Both the position numbers and the translations under genes were made by a program. A stretch of DNA of 64,000 nucleotides from assembly GCA_031002005.1 (NCBI GenBank), contig CM061918.1, positions 65,072,531 to 65,136,530 on the forward strand. Reading direction: 5' to 3'. The notes beneath the pieces are model-generated. The model ran no database searches. It was not told where the DNA came from and worked only from the letters and a program-made list of their open reading frames with translations. Below, piece after piece: positions 56,165 to 64,000 of the stretch (its first letter is position 1; each line of letters opens with the position of its first letter). This DNA is from Vandiemenella viatica (taxonomy: Eukaryota > Arthropoda > Insecta > Orthoptera > Morabidae).

Positions 56165-56745
56165 TTTATATTATTTCTAAAAAAAAAGTGTTTTTTTTTA
56201 TCATAAACAATAATCTCCCTTCATACCTAACCAAAATTGATAAACAAGGTATCATGTTAAATATTAAGATATCTGCTTTGGTCACATCATATTTTTAGAA
56301 AGTAATTTTTCCCAAATTCAACCCATAAGGGGAAAAAATGTCAATATTTCTAAAATGCGGTTTTTTTGTGTCACAAGCCATTTATCTCCCTGTATACCTA
56401 ACCAGAATAAATGAATGAAGAATCATTTTAGAGATTAATCTCCCATTTTGTGGCCTTAAGAAAGGCATTTTTCAGAATTAAAGGGAAAAGTATCAATATT
56501 TCAACAACATATTTTTATATCATGAATCATTTATCTCCTTTGATATCTAACTGTAATAGGTACATGAGGAATCTTTTTAAATATTAAGGTCTCAGCTTTT
56601 GTAACATAAGAAATTTTCGGAATTTGACCCTTAAAGGGTTTTTTGTTATAAGCCATTTATCTCCCTTAATTCTTAACTGAAATTGATAAATCAGGTATCA
56701 TTTTAAAGATTAAGGTCTCCACTCAGACAACATTATACATGACAA
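56165..56745 (+). repeat. Second array of the ~166-bp satellite, about 3.5 units
   Basis: Cores at ~56316 (AAATTCAACCCATAAGGGGA), ~56476 (AGAATTAAAGGGAAAAGTAT) and ~56624 (AATTTGACCCTTAAAGGG), with CATTTATCTCCC and TTAAGGTCTC blocks in the same order as 6585-8060. It directly abuts a mariner 3' end and splits a minus-strand LINE. Confidence 0.85.
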
Positions 56746-56779
56746 CAAAAAATTTTATGCATGAGTGGTGCATGAGTGT

Positions 56780-56962
56780 TTGCGCGGACTACCAAAAGAT
56801 TTTTTTTTCTATAGGATTTTATGCACTTTGTAAGCGCTGGAGGAATTGGATTGAGTGTGGGAGAGATTATGTTGAAAAGTGATACAGCTTTGTACCACTT
56901 CTGCACAATAAATAATATTTAAAAAAAAAAAATATTTAAGGTTTTCATTTGACTCACCCTCG
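56780..56962 (+). mobile_element. Mariner 3' end, second family, 5' truncated
   Basis: DYQKIFFSIGFYALCKRWRN, then WIECGRDYVEK and TGA (~56876-56878) is a mariner transposase C-terminus. The end AAGGTTTTCATTTGACTCAC plus CCTCG (56962) followed by TA is a mariner-type right TIR, different from the 16551-17881 element. The rest of the element is absent. Confidence 0.8.
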
Positions 56963-56964
56963 TA

Positions 56965-57650
56965 TTTTCAGAAGTGGCTCAGCAAAGTAATATCTCTGTA
57001 GTTCTTAAATTTTAACCTATTCTCTTTCTTATGAATAGATACTACTATTCCCTTCTTCCTTTCTTTCCAAACTGCCCTTATAAATCTGTATATCAATTGC
57101 ATTGCCATTGCTCCTAATGCTTTACTATTTTCACTGTCAGTGATTTCCTCTTTGGCATTTCTAGAATGTTACATTCTTCCATTTTTTTTCCTGAAGCATT
57201 TGCTTCATTCCAGCATTCTTTAATCTTTTCTTCATTCTTCCCAAGTTTTCTTCCATTTATTCCAACAGGTCTTTTAAGAATTCTTTCCATGTTTGCAATA
57301 ACTCTGCCTTTTTCCACTGCACTTCACATGATGTCTGTTCTTTGGTCAGCATATATTTAGGTTTTCTTTTGTTTCTTGCCACCCCAACCAGTATTTTCTT
57401 ATTTCCTTTGTAAATTGTCTTCAGTTTTTCTGTGATTTCATCCCAAGATTTTACCTTTGCTATTTTAGGAATTTATTCTGAGACTTTTTCTAATTATTTC
57501 AATCAAGCTCTTTTCTTTTCTGTTCTATCTCAAAACCACTCTCTCCATGCTCTGTTTCCCCTTTTTACAGCTTCTGGCATATACTCATTTTACCAAAGTG
57601 ATTCCTTCTGCTTCTTTTCTGATTTTTGAATGTCAACTAAAATAGGTATA
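56965..57650 (-). mobile_element. Non-LTR retrotransposon, pre-RT and RT entry, minus strand
   Basis: Minus strand: KVKSWDEITEKLKTIYKGNK, GVARNKRKPKYMLT, QWKKAELLQTWKEFLKDLLE, then across shifts KALGAMAMQLIYRFIRAVWK. This is the linker between endonuclease and RT. It stops at the mariner and satellite, after which RT-distal pieces appear at 56160-55470. Confidence 0.65.
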
Positions 57651-57654
57651 TCTG

Positions 57655-58035
57655 TCAAGGCAATTTTTTTCTTTGTAGTCTAATGTAAATAATATATCAT
57701 ACAAAACTAAAAATAAAAATTTAGTGTCTAAATACATTGTCACTACCATTTATTGTAGGAAAAAATCTATTCATTAATGTTTCATTAAATATGTAAAGTT
57801 TATCCATAAATTGTGTTTTATTCAATAACAAGTCTACCCAATATCAAACAGGGATGATTTAGATTGTCTGTCTGTAAATATGTGAGCCATAACATGATGT
57901 AAGAAACCAGTAAGATGACTTACTCGGTTGGGGTTATTCTTAATGATAGAATATGCATTATCAGAGGAGTTAGAAATGAAAACAGTGGAAGTGACTTTCT
58001 GTTAACCAAAATTATGAGACCCACCCGCCTACCAG
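57655..58035. other. Sequence upstream of the poly(A) tract, possible short retrocopy
   Basis: Ends GACCCACCCGCCTACCAGTC just before the A-run. No gene or SINE was recognised and no target-site duplication was found around the tract. Confidence 0.35.
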
Positions 58036-58038
58036 TCT

Positions 58039-58039
<1 letters not shown>

Positions 58040-58106
<67 letters not shown>
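58040..58106 (+). repeat. (A)67 homopolymer tract
   Basis: 67 consecutive A residues, followed by GATAATTAAG. Pure runs of this length normally mark very recent retroposition, or are expanded or artefactual. Confidence 0.9.
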
Positions 58107-58108
<2 letters not shown>

Positions 58109-60825
58109 TAATTAAGTATACAAATAGGATATAAAAGTTTTGCATGATTAAGGTGGATGAATTGATTGTTGAAAATATAAATGTAATTTGGCAGGAGGTA
58201 GATTAAAAGTACAGCATTTAATGGAAAGTCTGATTAAAGTAGTTCTTTGACCTTGTAATCTACTACAGATCATGGTGTAAAATACCTTGCATTGCTCTGG
58301 ACTGACCTATTTCAATTAGGACCAGAAACTCATTTGCTGTATTAGTGAATGTCATTGTTTTGATGATCCAAAAACTGAGTTAAGCAATCTTTTCCCTACT
58401 GCTCACAAATTCTGAGTCATGAAAGAAGCTAACATTCATGTCAGGTTCTTAGTTACAACTGCTGTAGGATGATATCATTTCATGATAAGTTATGAAACTG
58501 TAATGAGCTTATAGTCCTTTGTTACCATCTGTGGACTGTTTTAACTGTTATGACAGTGAATGATAAGAACTGTATGATGTTCCAAGTCGATGTGGGCCCA
58601 TCCAAGTCATTGGTTTATGCTCCTTGTTTGCAGGAGGCCGTTAAGTTACCAACATTTAACTCTAGGGAGGTAGAACTGATATATTACTGAGCTGGTTAGC
58701 TATGGTTATGTGGCACGCCCAGGATTTCGGGCCTTCAAAACAGCACAGACCACTGTATACTGTCACAGATAAATGGGTGCTTGGGTTAGTTCAACTGTTC
58801 AATACCAGTGATTTATGACCTAGTGATTCAAGCAAACTTCTAGAAATTTTAATTAATGCTAAAAATTTGTTTCTCAGATCGATCTCCACCTATATAGCAT
58901 GTAATAAATAAATAGCTCACCTAAATACTAGATGAAGAAAATTCAACATAACAAAACAATAAAAATTTACATCACAGTATATTCTTCAAAACTTCAAATT
59001 AATGGTATTAGAAGTTGCAAAGCTAAAAAAAAAAAAAAATTGGGTTATTGGCTCATTGCTTAAATGAAGACGCAGGTTAGCTACCAATACTCTGTGTGTT
59101 CAAGTTTACAACAGTAATTCAGTTTCCCAAAAAAACACCATTTCACTTTAATAATACGGATGAAGTTCTCTTCTTATTCAAGAATATTCTGTTACCAAAT
59201 TCATTTTACAAAATATAATTTAAACTCTGTGATAGCATTATTGCATCAGAAAAATTTCTAACTACTAACACAAAAAGAACCACAGCAGGTGGCACAGATT
59301 CAGCCTGTAAGAATAAAATTTGCCTGTAATCTGTCACAATGGCAGTAACGAAAACATCTATAATCTTCCACTTTGAGTGATGCATCCCCGTGTACTGGAT
59401 ACACTACTTTCCCTCGTTCCCCAAAAACTTACCGATTATTTCCAAATTTTGACATGTATCAGTTATTAGATTAAATTTTTCTGAATATTTTATTTTATCA
59501 CACTTTTATAGACATACGCCACGGTAAATTGCAAATGTGAAATATTTTACCAATAATTTATTTTTAATTTTATCCCAAACTATTTAATTTCCAATAAGTA
59601 TTTAAAGAATTACTTTTAAATCCTAGTTTATTCTGATATATGACTTTTGTCTGTAGTTATTAGATATTAACCAAAATTTGTGTTTAAAATGTCACATGGT
59701 CATTAACTTCCTTTGAAATTCCATAACTTCTTTAATCTTTTATATTTTAAAGTTAAATTTGCCATTTTTCTTAATTTAAACACTTACTTTTGACTTTTCT
59801 TTAATTTCAAGTAACCTGAACGACCGATATCAAACACAATAGTTTGCTTTCACTGTTGAAACTTTTTTTTCCTTTTTTTTAAGTGCAAAGAGCATTATGA
59901 GCTAGATATTTTTTTTTTCATTCTTTATTTGAATTAATGCTGTTTTATTGTGCCCATCAAATTTTATTGGTCATCTTTATGATGTCATAGCACTATTAGT
60001 TACTTCAGTCTCAAAAGATTATATATCAAATGTCTTCCTTAGTAAACCTTTTCCTTCTAAAAGTTGTATATTAAAATGGTTGCATTTATTTTGTAATTAC
60101 ATGTTATATTCAAGTGGTTTTAACTTTTAGCTGTACCACAATATCCAGTACCAGTCCAGTTCTAGCCTCGATACAAAACAAACTTTAGAGTTTCATTATA
60201 CAGCTTAAGACCTCATTCCATTAGAATATATCGAAGGCCAAAGCAAGTATGTCACTTTTGATGCCACTTTTGAGATGTGTTGCTTTGCATGTAATTATTG
60301 CTGCAGAAGTATGATGAACTTGATCGCATGTGTTAGAAACAGTGGTAGTGGAGAGCAGGGCAAAGTGGCCAGAGGGGTTTTAGGGGACATGAGGTTGTAC
60401 CATAGTGCCAAAAATATATGAATTAGTTCCACTCAATTCCTCTTGCTACCCCAAGCAGCTGCATGCTGTTAGCGTGTCGTTTCTTGAAGTTAATATAATA
60501 TTTATGGTTTTTGACAATCCTGGTGGTCCTGATAGTAAGAGATCATTTTATGGACTTATTACTAAGAAATCAGGCAAATTACTGTTTTTTTAATGAAATT
60601 CTTTAGAAGAATTGTATTTTTGAGGTAGAACGATGTTTGGCATCAGTTCAGGCAATGTGACTATTGTTGCCAGCAGGTGAACACTTTGCCTGCTGCGCAC
60701 CAACACATAATTGATATAAAGAAAATTTTGAAAGATCATTTTATTATTATTCGACATGTAATTGACTATATTAATAAAATTTAAAAATCAATGCTAGCAG
60801 TGGATTACAGGGAAGGAGAAACAAT
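58107..60825. other. Unassigned AT-rich sequence
   Basis: 2.7 kb without recognised exons or element ends. 58550-58760 is less AT-rich. T-rich runs near 59860-59930. Short ORFs show no motif. Confidence 0.5.
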
Positions 60826-60829
60826 ATTG

Positions 60830-62440
60830 TACCTTAGCTTGAATTTAATTTAAAATCAGTCTTACCAGAGAACTGGAAAAGAGTGACAGCAGAACTGGTT
60901 CAAAAAGGAGAGGTGACAAATAAAGTTGAAAATTACAGGACAATTAGTTTGAAATCAGTGATATGCAAAATGATGGAGATATTGATGTATAATTACACCA
61001 TAAATTGAGGAAAGAAACTGGTTTGCAAATCAACAACATGGATTTAGGCAAGCATATTTATGTGAACCTCAGATGGTGGGCTGTATGGAAGATATTTTGG
61101 ATGAATTGGCCAAAAAAGGCCAAGTTGATAGAGGAGCACTATATCTTTCAAAGCCATTTTGGTTGGTTGGGGTAATTCCGGACGGTTTTGACAGTTTCGA
61201 TGAGTTTTTTCAGTGTTTAATTGGTTTTAGTCCTCACAAATTTATTAAACTCGCAATCAATGAGTATGATCAGATTCCTTATTTGGAAATGAATCCAATC
61301 ATGTATTATTTTACTGCTCATAAGTTAGGTTGCGGAATTACCCCACCTCGTCCGGAATTACCCACTGTCAGTGAGGTAATTTCGGACACAGATCATAGGT
61401 CAAAGCAATGTCCATCCCATAATATTTAGGAAGTTTATATGTTGGACCTTCATTGGAATGGAGGTGAAGTGTTAGCCTTCAGACAATCTATCGAAAATTG
61501 TAGATTTTGGAACATTATAAAAGTTGCAGCCCCTTTGACTGTCATATTTTTATTTTCTACATCCCTAACAGCATTAGCCAAGTCATCAGCTGAATAGGAG
61601 GGGCCAACCTTTTTTTTTAACGTAACTCATGTGAATTTTATACCTAAAACAGGCCAAAATGTGAATTAATAATGGAACCTGGATAGGAAACCTTATCGTC
61701 CGGAATTACCCCGCTACTCTTTTGCGGTGGGGTAATTCTGGACTAACCTCAAAATGGACGCAGGTACACCTGCCATTTTCCAAAACACATAAGATCGATC
61801 ATTCATAATCTTGAAAAGTTGATAAAACACTATATGGTTCAATAAAATATTGTTTTCACTTACCTGCGAGGCTCTAAAGAGGAGTAGTTGGTTTGAAAAA
61901 CGAATGTTTATGAATGTTCTCCTGAGTCCGCCCTTATCACAACAATGAAGTACACAAAAATGGCGCCAAGAACTATCAGTGTGACCAACTGATCTCGATG
62001 TACAACATACTAGCATGGAAATTCCCTAACCTTCAAATTAAGTCCGCCATTAAACTTTTCCGGAATTATCCCGTTCCGGAATTACCCTAACCGACCCTAA
62101 CAGAGTGAGACATAAAATAATTATAAATATGTTGAAAACTATTAGTGTGGATGAAAAAGTTACTTTTTGGGTAGAGGATTTCTTAAAGGGTAGAAAATAA
62201 AGCTTTAGAGCAGGAAATTCAATATCAAAATAGATTGATGTGAATATATGAGTGCCACAGGTTATAGTAAAGTATCAGTTGCTATTCATCATTCTAATGA
62301 ATGATTTTGTCAATAGTTTACAGTCAGAACATTGTTTACAAATGACAGAATGGTAAATAATATGATCAAGAAAGAGGAAGATTGTGAAAAGCTGCATGGT
62401 GATGTTGTAATATATCTTAGAATTTCCCATAATGAACTTA
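60830..62440 (+). mobile_element. Non-LTR retrotransposon (family C), split by a 940-bp insertion
   Basis: LPENWKRVTAELVQKGEVTN, VENYRTISLKSVICKMMEIL, GCMEDILDELAKKGQVDRGA and LYLSK up to ~61160. After the insertion, RVRHKIIINMLKTI.VDEKV, FLKGRK, then LLFIILMNDFVNSLQS to ~62340. The two halves continue each other (LSKA-F-DRV), proving the insertion. Confidence 0.75.
61161..62100. mobile_element. Insertion with GGTAATTCCGGA repeats and inverted ends, class unknown
   Basis: Left end GGTTGGTTGGGGTAATTCCG, right end (inverted) GGTCGGTTAGGGTAATTCCG, about 22 bp of terminal inverted repeat. The GGTAATTCCGGA-type motif recurs inside in both orientations (around 61171, 61334, 61358, 61377, 61697, 61729, 62060, 62074). 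A + frame from the left end through ~61429 is open (GVIPDGFDSFDEFFQCLIGF...) and a 100-codon minus ORF lies at 62016-61714; neither is recognised. It probably is a non-autonomous DNA transposon. No clear target duplication. Confidence 0.7.
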
Positions 62441-62444
62441 GTTT

Positions 62445-62951
62445 CCAGAATAGCGAGCTCAGTTGAAGCATATGGTACCACCATTATAAAGTAAGTTTTA
62501 CAGTTAATTTTGGTAATAATTCCAAGTAAGGTATCTAATATAAGCAATAGTTAAAGTGTAAACAGTAAATTCAAGACATAAATTCATTTAAACAACTTGT
62601 AGAAAAACTTAACCTCAGATTTGGATACGTAGTACCCTACCTGTTTGGTTTCATATAATTTCGCTAAATGAGCATTTTTCGTCATTTTAAAAGATATTTA
62701 GGAGAATGACCAGCTAGAAGATGATTAAGTTTGTTGCTAGAAAATCTTACTTAGAGTTAAAGTATGTTAAAAAGTGATATGCCGGTAAAGAATTTTGTCA
62801 CGTAATTTTCCACTCCAAAATAGAAGTATTCAGCTGTTAGAAAACACTTAGGAAGTCAGTTGATGGATTTAAAGGAGCATAATTTCGATTGAAACAACAT
62901 ATTAAAATTTTGGCAAGTTTCATACAGTTTAAAGATCGTTTTCGAATATTA
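62445..62951. other. Unassigned
   Basis: AT-rich, no motif. Ends at the hAT target site TTTGATAT (62952-62959). Confidence 0.5.
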
Positions 62952-62959
62952 TTTGATAT

Positions 62960-63763
62960 CAGAGGCGGCCTTTGGGGGTGGTGAACGGGGCAATCGCCCG
63001 GGGCCTCGCTCTTGAAGGGGCCTCGCGCAACAATCAAAGTTTTTTAAAAAATATTTTATCTTTAGCTATTAGTTATAACAATAAAATAAAGTTGGTTAAT
63101 TGATAGTAAATTATATATTAATAAGTATCCAATCAATATTTCTCATTCAATGTCACATTCGTATAACAGCAGGAGAAACATCTGATATTGATGGACAAGA
63201 ATTATGTGAAGAACTGGGTGTATAAGAAGAAAACAACGGCGGTATCTCGGTGATGAGATATATAATAGTAAAAACATCAACTGAAGTGTAGGCTATCCCA
63301 TTATCGAAGTTGTCCTAAGAATTATTACCACTATACCTAAGACAATTGCGTCCGCAGAAAGAAGTTTTTTATGGTTTCAAATTATTAAAACATATTTGAG
63401 GAATTCGATGTTACAAGATCGGTTTTCAGCCCTTTCAGATCTTTGAGTTGAAAATGACGTAGCCCATTCGTTAGATTTTTGTGGTTTCATTAAATCTTTT
63501 AGACTTCGGTAAAGCCCAAAAATATTTTAAATCTTTCAAGGCATTTATGCACTTCCCTAATAATTTGTCGTCTTTATGTTTGTTAACTTTTAATTACTTT
63601 TCTAATATAATATTTTAAAACTCAAAATTAATTTATTTATGACTTTTTCTTTTTTTGTCGATCGTCAGAAATGCCTACTTTCGATTCACATGCTTTGCAC
63701 AAAGGGCAAGGGCCTCGCAAAGATCTGCTGCCCTGAGCCTCGCAATGGCTAAGGCCGCCGCTG
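62960..63763 (+). mobile_element. Internally deleted hAT transposon (804 bp)
   Basis: TTTGATAT at 62952-62959 and 63764-63771 is the 8-bp target duplication. Ends CAGAGGCGGCCTTTGG and, inverted, CAGCGGCGGCCTTAGC. GC-rich subterminal GGGGCCTCG/GGGCCTCGC repeats appear at both ends. It contains the last part of a hAT transposase. Confidence 0.93.
63291..63512 (+). pseudogene. hAT transposase C-terminal dimerisation domain remnant
   Basis: The frame from 63291 reads GYPIIEVVLRIITTIPKTIA, SAERSFLWFQIIKTYLRNSM, LQDRFSALSDL, one TGA, then VENDVAHSLDFCGFIKSF and TAA at 63510-63512. The AERSF..xxIKTYLRxSM pattern is the hATC dimerisation domain of the ZMYM1-like hAT transposases. The rest of the enzyme (zinc finger, DDE core) has been deleted. 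Confidence 0.85.
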
Positions 63764-63771
63764 TTTGATAT

Positions 63772-64000
63772 AGCAAGACATATGCTTCACGGAAATTGTC
63801 TTCGAACTGTCTTGGTACATTAGACAGAAGACATGTAGTTATCAAGATACCACCTGGCTCTGAATTCCTGTTTATAAGTTTAAACACTTCTTCATTATTG
63901 CTCTGAGGGGAGTAGTCAGTGTTGCCAACTACACCGTAATTACGGTAAAAACAACGTATTCAGCATAGATCTACCATCCACCGCAGGCTACTATGGGGAT
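63772..64000. other. Window end, possible start of another hAT-type element
   Basis: CAGTGTTGCCAACTACACCG at ~63919 has the look of a hAT-type left end. The partner end would lie beyond the window. Confidence 0.3.

Noticed and set aside
57915..58115. 66-codon ORF ending in a long polylysine
   Set aside because: The lysines are only the translated (A)67 tract.
61073..61429. 118-codon ORF
   Set aside because: It is a chimera: the first ~29 codons are LINE RT sequence and the rest belongs to the inserted GGTAATTCCGGA element.

Overview
This window looks like part of a large, AT-rich, intron-rich arthropod genome, most likely an insect. The evidence is GT-AG split exons with huge introns and a transposon mix of mariner, hAT, Ty1/copia, Penelope-like elements, several non-LTR retrotransposons and tRNA-derived SINEs. 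No operon, Shine-Dalgarno or bacterial gene layout is present. The species cannot be fixed from sequence alone.

Only one host gene is supported. It is a leucine-rich-repeat protein on the + strand whose last five exons lie at 15203-15513, 29405-29593, 31583-31759, 46497-46715 and 51575-51728, with an AATAAA poly(A) signal at 51832. All four internal junctions fall after the second base of a codon, and the frame stays open for 349 codons to a TAA. The three middle exons are each a multiple of 3 nt (189, 177 and 219). The 5' end, and any F-box, should lie upstream of the window. The introns are 2-15 kb and packed with mobile elements.

Layout: 1-9.6 kb holds three decayed copies of a GIY-YIG Penelope-like family, a much better preserved Penelope-like element (3.03-5.86 kb, - strand) with ~370-bp inverted terminal arms carrying hammerhead-ribozyme-like cores, and a ~166-bp satellite array (6.6-8.06 kb). 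9.8-13.4 kb holds a non-LTR fragment interrupted by a palindromic insertion with a 12-bp target duplication, then copy 1 of an unclassified ~1.78-kb repeat (R1). 14-20 kb holds a foldback element, exon A of the gene, a complete but broken mariner, and repeat R2. 21-27.4 kb holds R1 copy 2, split by a complete Ty1/copia element with 210-bp LTRs and an AAACG target duplication. 27.4-31.5 kb holds non-LTR fragments, exon B and two hAT-type MITEs inside a Jockey-like LINE. 31.6-46.2 kb is the large intron between exons C and D, with Penelope, LINE and SINE remnants. 46.5-51.8 kb holds the last two exons. 52-58 kb holds R1 copy 3, LINE debris, a second satellite array, a mariner 3' end and a 67-nt poly(A) run. 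60.8-64 kb holds a LINE interrupted by an unusual GGTAATTCCGGA-rich insertion and an internally deleted hAT element with an 8-bp target duplication.

No mobile-element coding region here is intact. The gene is the only thing likely to make a cellular protein. The most notable signals are the ribozyme-bearing inverted termini, the palindrome, the GGTAATTCCGGA element, the dispersed satellite, and the unclassified R1 and R2 families.
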